Positions 56,680 to 64,000 of a DNA stretch of 64,000 nt are shown here, piece after piece. Origin of the DNA: Hamiltosporidium tvaerminnensis (lineage: Eukaryota; Microsporidia; Dubosqiidae); the NCBI GenBank assembly GCA_022605425.2, contig CM061251.1, positions 155,001 to 219,000 on the forward strand, read 5' to 3'. The notes beneath the pieces are model-generated. The model did not search any database, was not told the origin of the DNA, and worked only from the letters and a program-made list of their open reading frames with translations. The position numbers were made by a program, and so were the translations under genes. How positions within the stretch are numbered: position 1 is the first letter of the stretch; each line of letters begins with the position of its first letter.

Positions 56680-56960
56680 TCACAATATCTCGGTTTTTTA
56701 TATTTCTTGTATTCACCGTGGAATATATGATTATTGGCATGTTGAAACGGTTTTTGATCAAAATTTCATTTTTAAAGTCCGTTCCTTTTTCAGACTGTAT
56801 GATCGTTGGAATACCTCACCGCCTAAATCGAGACATTGAATAAGTCAAAATTGTATTTTCTGCCTTTCATTATAGCTTATTACTAATATGTGCTTCACAA
56901 GTACTGATTATATCTAAAATCTAACAGATCCATGATTTTCTATTGGGTATATTCTTAAAT
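56680..56960 (-). pseudogene. rve integrase relic
   Basis: Minus-strand translation near 56760-56825 gives GIPTIIQSEKGTDFKNEIL, the signature around the second catalytic acid of rve integrases (here SEKG instead of SDNG). An upstream IMDLLDFRYNQYL fits the first-Asp strand, and a downstream IIIYSTVNTR fits the YSTPYxPxxxG segment. Stops interrupt it. It is a remnant of an LTR retrotransposon or other rve-type element. Confidence 0.5.
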
Positions 56961-58459
56961 GAATGCACTAAATAGAATAAAGATAAATATCTGGACTATT
57001 GATTAAATGAACGCATTCAATAATTTTAATACAAAAAAAATTCCTACACTTAACACATGAATTCACATGATCTATCTATCAGCTGATGGAATTCTGTGAT
57101 TTTTTTTTTGTTTCTTAGATCAGACGTAGGGTAATAAAAATACAAACATGCTGATTTTCTGCCAATATAGGCTCCTTTTTAATTTTTTTTTGACAAACCT
57201 ACAATAATGCTATAAAATTCTTCAATCAGCTTTTTCATAACAAATTTGAACATCCGTTGGATATAATCGATCAAGTAACCTTTTAATGTAGATCTCTGTT
57301 ACTTTGAATGGTCATTTAGGTAGCATTTACCTTTAAAAATGATATATTATTTGCTTTTCTTATTGTTCTGCAGATAAGAGTTCGCCAAAGTTTTTAACCC
57401 GCAGGCCATGTTGACCTCTATAAAAAGTCTCTTGGGTTGAGAAACCATTAGCTTTTATACCATTATATGGAAAAATATTCCTAATTGTTTATTGTTGACA
57501 TTTTAATCAAATACTTAAAGTTCCATACAGACGTTCGAAAAAATAAAAATGTATCCACAGAATATTTTTAAAAAAAAATATTTTAAAAGGTAAATTAGTA
57601 ACACAAAATAAAACGTAAGAAAAAAATAAATTGCGGATTTATATTAAAAAACGTTGAATTCGAAAATACAGATTTATAAATCTTATCATTCCATCTGTAA
57701 TACATAATGGACATCAGTTTAATTTTTTTTAAATTTATACTTTAGCTTTCTTACGTTGATTTACAAGCTTTCAGCTGATAAATCTTTATTTTACGCTTAT
57801 ATAATGGTTTTGCAGGTAATAGTGGCCGTAACATCGGAATAACAAGCCAGAATTGGCATAATTAACGGGCAAACATCCTAAACCACGATCTAGACACAAA
57901 TTATTTCGATTATGAACAAGACCTTGTAATACGAACTAATGTTTGAAATAGAAGATAGACAAACCTTATCATCAGTCCAGAGTTGAATCCTGATCTTACG
58001 TATGAGAGTTTGGTGTCTTTACCCCGCAAAAAGTCAGTTACTTTTCTCAATTATAGACAAAAGGCCACATTGTTATGTCTTTGCCTTTTTTTATTCAAGT
58101 TTAAAATTTACTTTGCAATCCATATTATTATTTTATTTCAAAATAATCCAAACAAAATGCTTATTCGAGTTGTCTAGTAAAAATTTAAGTAAAATATTTT
58201 ATCTAAATAATTTTAATTTTTATTTAGTTGCTTTATAATTAAAGTTTAAAAACTTATTAATTTCATTTATTCAATCAAAAATCTAGGTGTAACCTAGAGT
58301 ATTCTTTCGGATTTTTTTTAATTTAATTGAATATAACTACTGACAAATATGAAGATGGTTAGTTTATCCAGAACGTTTATAGAATAATCGAAGTCAATAC
58401 TGTTTTTTTAAGTCAATTAATAGGATAATATGTGCTTTTTACTACTAAGCAATGCCCTC
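56961..58459. other. probable decayed mobile-element sequence, unresolved
   Basis: Less A+T-rich than the real spacers. May continue the integrase relic upstream, but no frame gives a defensible domain. The ORFs at 57983-58238 are unsupported. Confidence 0.35.
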
Positions 58460-60345
58460 GGGAAAGGATACAAGATAAAACGTCAATAAGAAACGAAAAA
58501 CTCTTAGAATTACTCAAATATACTAGAAATTAAAATTTAGAAATAGATGAAACCTTAAAACGCGGGTATAATCTTAAGAATCGTTGTCTAAGTAAGTAAA
58601 TTCGGAACAAGAAACTGCAACCCAAGGTAGATTTCATGTTAGCTCATTTATTGTCAGAACGTAGTGAACAGTTTATAGACAGTTACTTAATTAGAGATTG
58701 TATTATTGTTGCAACATTAGAAATGTATCCGGAAAATTAATATCTTTAGAAAAATTAGTTTTTCCGCCAGCCCAATAGCAAGAAGTCTAGGCGACGTTCC
58801 AAATAATACTATTAGATAAATATCCAGCAAAAACAGACACTTAGAACAATTTTCCTTGTCTCTGGTGACTAAACACAATTTTCGAATATAACACGGGGTT
58901 TGCTTTTATTTTGAGGATGGATCAGAAAGATGGACTATATAGAGATTTTAGACGGTTATAGCACTTATAGCAAGACTGAACACGAAATATTTCTACATAA
59001 GTCAAGATTTCTTAAAAATAAAAATCTTCGATGGAAAAATTGAAATTTAATTGAAGTAATAACGGAAAAAATACAAGTGTTTTTGCTTTCGATTTAAAGG
59101 CGAGAAAAATGAATTAGTACAAAACCAGGCATAGAGCCTCTTATTTTTTATCAACAGTCGTTGGGTGGAAAATGCTTAGACAACTCTGAAGCTTTAAAAT
59201 TAGTCTTGTCAACAGTTTACTATAGTAAGTCCCATGCCCTAAATCATCGTTGATTCAGAAAGTTTATTAAAATGTTTGGAAAAATTATTTGCAATAACAT
59301 GCTGCAGTTCATTGGCTCAGCTGTGAAAAGGTTTTGTACCAGTATTATAACCTCATAAAATCATCGAAATATCTTTTTACGAAAGATATTGTCACCTTAT
59401 TTAGTTAAAAAGTAAATAATGGCTATAGATGCTGTTTTTTTATACAGATTTAACCGAACATATGGATAATTTCAACTTTAAATTAAATTAAAAATTAGAT
59501 TATGCCTGAAATACATCTATATTGGATCGGTCTGTCAAAAAAATAATATTTTTTAAAACCAAGATAAAAAAAATGTTGCACACATTCCAATCCTGTCATT
59601 TCATTGAGGAGAAAATATAGGGTAAATTTTGAATAAAATTGTAATAGAAACATTAGAAAGTTTCAAAGAACTATTTTGCTTTGTTTCAAATGATATAAAA
59701 AATTGTCAAGTTTCTCTTTTACTGCTGATTTCGAAATCCTAGCCAAGGACTTTGTTTGGAAGTAAAGGTTTTGCCCTTAGTGATATTCTAAAAAACAAAT
59801 ATTAAAAATCATTATCAAAGTAATTTAAACGGTGTATTATAGTCACGCTGTTCATTAATTGTCATAAATTTGCTCAGAGGTTTGTTTTTGCTTTTATCAC
59901 TACCTATACGGGTGAAAACATTCTCTTAAATGAAGTAAACAAAAGTTATATACAAAAAAATAAAAGATAAGCACTCGAAGTCGTTATTTATAATTTCTAA
60001 TTTAAAATTTAATTACATGATAAAAAAATAATTATGACAGTGTTTAACTACATCGATCTCATTAATAATAAATTATGCCACTAATTATTTGTTATTTAAT
60101 TTCGCTTTTTTAGTATTTATCAACAAAATGTGATTAATGGTTTTAAAAACGAATTTCAAAACTGAATTTTTTCCTTTGCAGCACAAATCCATGATGAAAA
60201 TTATCTATTTTTGTAATTTTTTTACATTATTACCTCAATCAAAAACACATATTCTACAAAAAAAAATTTGTGGCAGGCCAAATGCGGTTAATGTCTAAAG
60301 TGCTGCCATGACCCGTAGTTTGCCAACCTTTTTCTTTACAATTCC
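58460..60345 (+). pseudogene. hAT transposase relic, animal ZBED/FAM200-like type
   Basis: Plus-strand fragments in several frames follow the order of hAT transposases of the ZBED5/FAM200/GTF2IRD2 group. AHLLSERSEQFIDSYLIRDC at 58640-58700 matches the AxLIAKxxxPFxxxxxxKxC region, followed by IIVATLEMYPEN. Next are ISFSASPIARSLGDVPNN and LEQFSLSL (58750-58860), the HxxVHWLSxxKVL motif (59305-59345), and a C-terminal FITTYTGENILLNEVNKSY (59895-59955) in the place of the dimerisation domain. Near 60300-60340 GTAGTTTGCCAACC resembles a hAT terminal repeat of the CAAACTACGG type. Many stops and frameshifts make it inactive. Confidence 0.6.
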
Positions 60346-61180
60346 GATATTATTTGGTGGTCTCTCAATCATTTTAATTGTAAAATATTAAGTATGTTTA
60401 AACATATTAGTAATATACTAAAAATAAGATATTGATAAACGTACCGAACGGGGTATGTTTAAAAATTTTCTGACCAGTGATGATGCTTAAGAAGATGATA
60501 TTGATTTGAAAATTAAAAATAGAATTTAAGTGCAGGACAAAGCTTTTGAGTACAAATAATTCTTTTTTTTATTACTGTTTTTGTGAAGAAAACATTTCCA
60601 ATCATTCCAGGATTCATACTAGATAAATTATAAACAAATGGCTATCGTATTTAAACCCAGATATTAATTTCTGGTGTGCAAAATAGTTTAAATTTGAATT
60701 ATACATTAAAGAATTAGTTCATTCTCATGGCAAGGTGAATTCATGAAACCCGACAAACGAGAATAAAATCTATCGAAAGATCGATACAGGGCTCATAAAA
60801 TATGTGACGTACATATAAGAACCTAGCAAGAATAATATAGAATAAAAACGAGCATATATCTTTATAATGAGTGCAAGGAAAAAAGTTAGTTATTTAAATC
60901 CATCTAAGTATATATAGGGAACTAGATACTAAACTTAGAAATAAAAGTTCGTACTGAAGAAATTTTAAAGTAATAACTCATTTAATCCTCTATATTTTCA
61001 CCCCGGGATGATTGTAAGTAGTGAGTTTGATATTTTAATCCGAAATCTTATATATTTCTCTATATAATTCTTAAAACTTGATATAATTCGTATTCTTTCT
61101 TTCTTTAAGAGAAAATATACACATTGCTCAACAATTTCACTATGACATAGCATAGGACACGATTATAGTCAAATAAGGTA
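60346..61180. other. spacer, nothing recognised
   Basis: A+T-rich with no gene seen. Possibly older transposon debris. Confidence 0.4.
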
Positions 61181-61189
61181 AAGTGTATT

Positions 61190-61500
61190 TAATTATAGAC
61201 GTACCGTAAAGAAATTAGCCATATATGCACTAGATATTATTCAAAATAGGATTAAATTATTCTTTCGATCGGCCAAGAATATTATTGTGATGACGCAATG
61301 CTAAAGAATTTATTGAAAAAATATTAGAGATGTCGTAATATTTGAATGTTCCCAAACTAATTATTAATAACGCATATACACCAGAAAAGTGTAGGTTTTT
61401 AAACTTAATACTAAAATTTTTGAACAATTGAAATTTATAGAACCGCCAAATCCATATAAAGATTCGTCGAAAATACAAAGTTTGAGTCGCATAATAAAAA
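61190..61500 (+). pseudogene. second rve integrase relic
   Basis: On the plus strand from about 61300, AKEFIEKILEMS is followed after one stop by YLNVPKLIINNAYTPEKCRF and LNLILKFLNN. This fits the integrase order of a helix, then VPKxIIxDNxxxF, then a helix, with the catalytic Asp lost (IINNA). It differs from the relic at 56.7 kb, so two different elements are involved. Confidence 0.45.
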
Positions 61501-61673
61501 GCCATTAAAACAGCTTGGTTAAAACAAAAATAACAAAATAATATATTACTCAGCATTTAAATAGATTTTAAATTTGCTAAAATCATTATTTACCCACTAA
61601 CAATATCAGATAAAAAACTGATTTTTTAGAAACTACAAAAATCTAAATATTTCTTAAATTTAACCCACAAAAA

Positions 61674-61730
61674 ATGTCACATAAGAAGCTTCTTCCATTT
61701 AAAAATTACAAAAATCTAAATATTTCTTAA
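61674..61730 (+). other. duplicated start region forming a short uORF
   Basis: The upstream copy begins MSHKKLLPFKNYKNLNIS and then stops. If transcripts include it, it is an upstream ORF that could reduce translation of the main gene. Confidence 0.6.
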
Positions 61731-61736
61731 ATTTAA

Positions 61737-61739
61737 CCC
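61737..61739 (+). promoter_or_regulatory. CCC motif before the Ies6-like start
   Basis: CCC lies 7 nt upstream of the ATG at 61747. The same motif stands before the upstream duplicated ATG (61664-61666). Confidence 0.45.
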
Positions 61740-61746
61740 ACAAAAA

Positions 61747-62082
61747 ATGTCACATAAGAAGCTTCTTCCATTTAAAAACTACAAAAAATCAAAAATAGGA
61801 AAAAACATAAAATATAGAGGATCTAAACATCTTCTAAAACAATTACAAGAAGAAGGAGCAGAATATTTATTTATGATAAATCAAATAACAAATAAACCAC
61901 TTAAAAAAATATGCGACATAACTGGCTTACCATCTAATTATACATGTCCCAGAACCAATTTAAATTATTATAATGGAGAGGTATATGAATATATAAGAAA
62001 TATTAGACCAGAAATTGTTCAACAATATTTAGATATTAAGAATTCTGGAAAAGAAATGAAAATGTTTAAGAAGACATTTTAA
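61747..62082 (+). CDS. INO80 complex subunit Ies6/INO80C-like (YL1-C domain)
   Basis: 111 residues. The YL1 C-terminal domain is clear from about residue 53: LKKICDITGLPSNYTCPRTN, then LNYYNGEVYEYIRNI, then QQYLDIKN. This matches the CDITGL-x-YTDPRTGLRY-x-EVYEYIRNL-x-QYLxLR pattern of Ies6/INO80C more closely than that of Swc2/YL1. The basic N-terminus (KKLLPFKNYKKSKIGKNIKY) also matches the FK-x-P-x-K segment of Ies6. Ies6 binds Arp5 in the INO80 nucleosome remodeller. The protein is almost reduced to its core (yeast Ies6 has 166 residues). The second of two duplicated ATGs is the only one in frame with the gene. Confidence 0.82.
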   Translation: MSHKKLLPFKNYKKSKIGKNIKYRGSKHLLKQLQEEGAEYLFMINQITNKPLKKICDITGLPSNYTCPRTNLNYYNGEVYEYIRNIRPEIVQQYLDIKNSGKEMKMFKKTF

Positions 62083-62483
62083 CGCATATTTTCAGAATCT
62101 TTAGGATGAAATGCTTAAGAATCCCTTTGATATTTAATTTAATAATTTATTAAATTAGAATTAGTTATCTTTTCAGAAGGTTTTATGTAGAATAATTGAT
62201 TTCATCGTCAAACAATTTAAATAAAATAATTTACATCAAAATATAAATATTTTTATCTAATTTTATCTAAAAATATTTTTTAAGATATTCATATTCATGT
62301 TTGTTAAGGGTTACTTAAAAAGACACTAATTTGTATTTCTTTTTAAATTTTAGATTTTGAATTTCTTATAGACTTTACATCACAAAACTAATATTTTACC
62401 GAATTTATAAAAAATTTAAAAAATAATATTTTGGAGATTGAAAAATTTTTAAAAAAAATAAAAAAATATAAAATCATGACGGT
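62083..62483. other. spacer between convergent genes
   Basis: Ies6-like (plus) and uL13 (minus) converge here. A+T-rich, no gene. Confidence 0.5.
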
Positions 62484-63083
62484 TTATTCAATCTTAGAAA
62501 TAAGGTCATTTACTTCCCTTTGGAAAGCCACGGAAGAACGGATTTCATTGATTTCTTTTTGCTTTGCTTCCATTTCAGACTTCTTTCTTTGAATTATTGA
62601 TTCTTGTTCTTTTCTAATCTCATCAAGTAATTTTCCATGCTTCCAACCTATTCTTGAGCAAAGTTGTCCAAAAGAACAAAACTTCTTATCTGGAAAGGTT
62701 CTTCCTACTCCTCTCATAGCTTTTGGACACATCATAAATTCAGTATCAATTAAATCTTGAGGAATACCTTCGAAAATAGTAAGTCTGGAAAGTGCATTTT
62801 TTCCTTTTTTAATTTGATATTGTACCATCCTTTTGACAACTCTGAAAAATAATTTGCTTGGTTCGTGATAATGGAATGGACCTCTTAGTGGATTAATTCT
62901 TGATTTTTTTCTAAGATAATCTTTGTACCATTCGACTGCTTTTTTAAGTGATCGATTGAAGACAACAAGATCAGCATTTACAACTTTTATTGTATAACCT
63001 TCTAAAAGATGTTTTGCTATGAAGGAACCAAGTTTTCCTGCTATATGGTCTTTACCATCTACAACTATTTCTTTAGATATCAT
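62484..63083 (-). CDS. RPL13A: large-subunit ribosomal protein uL13
   Basis: 199 residues, full length for a eukaryotic uL13 (about 200). The N-terminus KEIVVDGKDHIAGKLGSFIA matches the family's VIDAxxHLLGRLAS motif. RGPFHYHEPSKLFFRVVKRM, then ALSRLTIFEGIP and MMCPKAMR are the conserved central blocks. The C-terminal third is a charged helix (KKSEMEAKQKEI). uL13 sits on the solvent side of the 60S subunit. The ATG is the first in frame and CCC lies a few bases upstream. No intron is needed. Identity is secure. Confidence 0.95.
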   Translation of the reverse strand: MISKEIVVDGKDHIAGKLGSFIAKHLLEGYTIKVVNADLVVFNRSLKKAVEWYKDYLRKKSRINPLRGPFHYHEPSKLFFRVVKRMVQYQIKKGKNALSRLTIFEGIPQDLIDTEFMMCPKAMRGVGRTFPDKKFCSFGQLCSRIGWKHGKLLDEIRKEQESIIQRKKSEMEAKQKEINEIRSSVAFQREVNDLISKIE

Positions 63084-63088
63084 TTAAG

Positions 63089-63091
63089 GGT
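63089..63091 (-). promoter_or_regulatory. CCC motif upstream of uL13
   Basis: GGG on the plus strand (CCC on the coding strand) 5 nt upstream of the uL13 ATG, the typical microsporidian position. Confidence 0.55.
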
Positions 63092-63479
63092 ATTTTTTGC
63101 TAGAATATTTTTAAAAAAATATAAAAGAATAAAAATTAGCGGATGTAACGAAATCTGGGTTTTTTTATTTAAAATTGATTTTAACGATATAATAGATTTT
63201 AATAACGATGAAATTATTTTTTGTACAAAATAAAATAATTTTTTAAGTGAATAATATATTTTATTCTTTAATTACAATTATAGGTGGAGGGAGGATAACC
63301 ACATAAAAAACTTTCTGCTTTCAATGAGTATGTGAAATTGAAGTGATGGCTATTGTTTGGATTTTTAGTGGGAATAAAACCACACTACATCTTTGGTTCT
63401 TCCATGGGAATTTTATGAGGAGAAGAGGTCTAAGAAATGGAGAAACTTTTTCTACAAATTTATTTGTAGTTTTTTATGT
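63092..63479. other. spacer upstream of uL13
   Basis: No gene recognised. The short ORFs at 63009-63233 and 63343-63534 have no motif. Confidence 0.4.
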
Positions 63480-63930
63480 AAGTAGAATGCAGACCGCAGC
63501 TAAAATAATAGGTAATTTCCATGTAAAAGCATGAAAACCTAGCCTTGCTCACTCGGGTTAGAAGACTTAGCGCCTGGGAGATATAAAAAATAAAACCCTT
63601 TAAAGCCAGGAGAGCTAGATGAAAAGTTATACCTGTTGGTATGACATTGCACTGTCTAGGTGGACACTATGTAAGTCTCTGAAATATATCTTAGCTAGAA
63701 GTTTATTGGGTTCAGAGTGTGTAGAGTAAGTAAAATGCTGCAAAATCTTAGTGGAGCCTAGAGTGGGTTCCGACCTTCGACAACACATCATGCAACGGAT
63801 ATTTACAATTTCGGGCAACTGCCTCGCCTATCAATTGGGTTCTACAGACTTTTTAGATGAAAGGCTTTGGAATCTAGGTATCGCTGGAGGTACTGATTGA
63901 GCGTTGGGGTATAAATTTTTTATGTTAAAC
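63480..63930 (+). repeat. dispersed repeat, unoccupied-site copy
   Basis: Plus-strand homologue of 13652-14341 (minus). It includes TGACATTGCACTGTCTAGG, GTGTAGAGTAAGTAAAATGC, CAACACATCATGCAACGG, and GATGAAAGGCTTTGG. At 63851-63860 it has a single TTTTTAGATG where the 13.75-kb copy carries two TTTATAGATG repeats around a 234-bp insertion. Further sequence is cut by the window end. Confidence 0.78.
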
Positions 63931-64000
63931 CTAGAACTGCGTTAATGTCATTACAATAATCTAACCTTGTCACTGTTTTAAAAAAAGGGGTGTTTAAAAA
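63931..64000. other. window end, nothing recognised
   Basis: Short A+T-rich stretch ending in an A-rich run. No feature seen. Confidence 0.4.

Larger units (their letters stand above)
61600..61773. repeat. 73-bp tandem duplication over the Ies6 start codon
   Basis: The leader and first codons of the downstream gene occur twice. The copies have ATGs at 61674 and 61747, exactly 73 bp apart, with AAATTTAACCCACAAAAA before each. Because 73 is not a multiple of three, the first ATG opens only an 18-codon frame that ends before the second. Confidence 0.92.

Noticed and set aside
61257-61556. 99-codon minus-strand ORF
   Set aside because: It is antisense to the integrase relic on the plus strand, with no motif of its own.

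Overview
The window looks like a gene-sparse, transposon-rich microsporidian genome. Base composition is strongly A+T-rich. Host-type genes are intronless, short and far apart, and several are reduced versions of eukaryotic families: eS10, uL13, an Ies6/YL1-type chromatin protein, a RAD21/SCC1 kleisin, a BCP1/BCCIP-like protein, an eIF2-alpha-kinase-like kinase and a small bHLH protein. Several genes carry a CCC (or GGG) triplet just upstream of the ATG, as described for microsporidian promoters. Species cannot be assigned from sequence alone; a large-genome lineage of the Hamiltosporidium, Edhazardia or Anncaliia type fits the gene density.

Layout. 1-34 kb: kinase (2.46-3.79), a secreted Cys/Pro/Gly-repeat protein (4.2-6.4, minus), BCP1-like gene (10.6), eS10 (16.0), a thioredoxin-reductase-like gene lacking its NADPH/redox domain (17.4), RAD21-like kleisin (21.4-22.5, minus), a second secreted Ser/Cys-rich protein (24.7) and a bHLH protein (33.2). 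Between them lie a short interspersed element of about 235 bp in four copies (two with perfect 9-10 bp target duplications), several tandem repeats, and a 660-bp A/C-only tract that looks like an assembly artefact. 34-41 kb has no gene I can support.

41-56 kb is the most complex part. Two paralogous secreted proteins of unknown function (40.96-42.63 and 54.15-55.74, both minus) flank a nested transposon block. The block holds a decayed R4/R2-type retroelement (44.1-46.3, minus), a 20/21-bp tandem array, an intact restriction-like-endonuclease LINE ORF (46.5-50.3, minus), a DD34E Tc1/mariner element with TIRs of about 100 bp and one in-frame stop (50.3-51.7, plus), and a second decayed retroelement (51.7-54.1, plus). 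The two decayed copies are truncated at nearly the same internal position and face away from each other.

56-64 kb holds relics of two rve integrases and an animal-type hAT transposase, then the Ies6-like gene (61.7; its start region is tandemly duplicated), uL13 (62.5-63.1, minus) and a dispersed repeat that preserves the unoccupied form of the SINE-like insertion seen at 13.75 kb.

The host genes have translation, chromatin, redox, regulatory and secreted roles, in no operon-like arrangement. The dominant process visible is repeated mobile-element invasion and decay.
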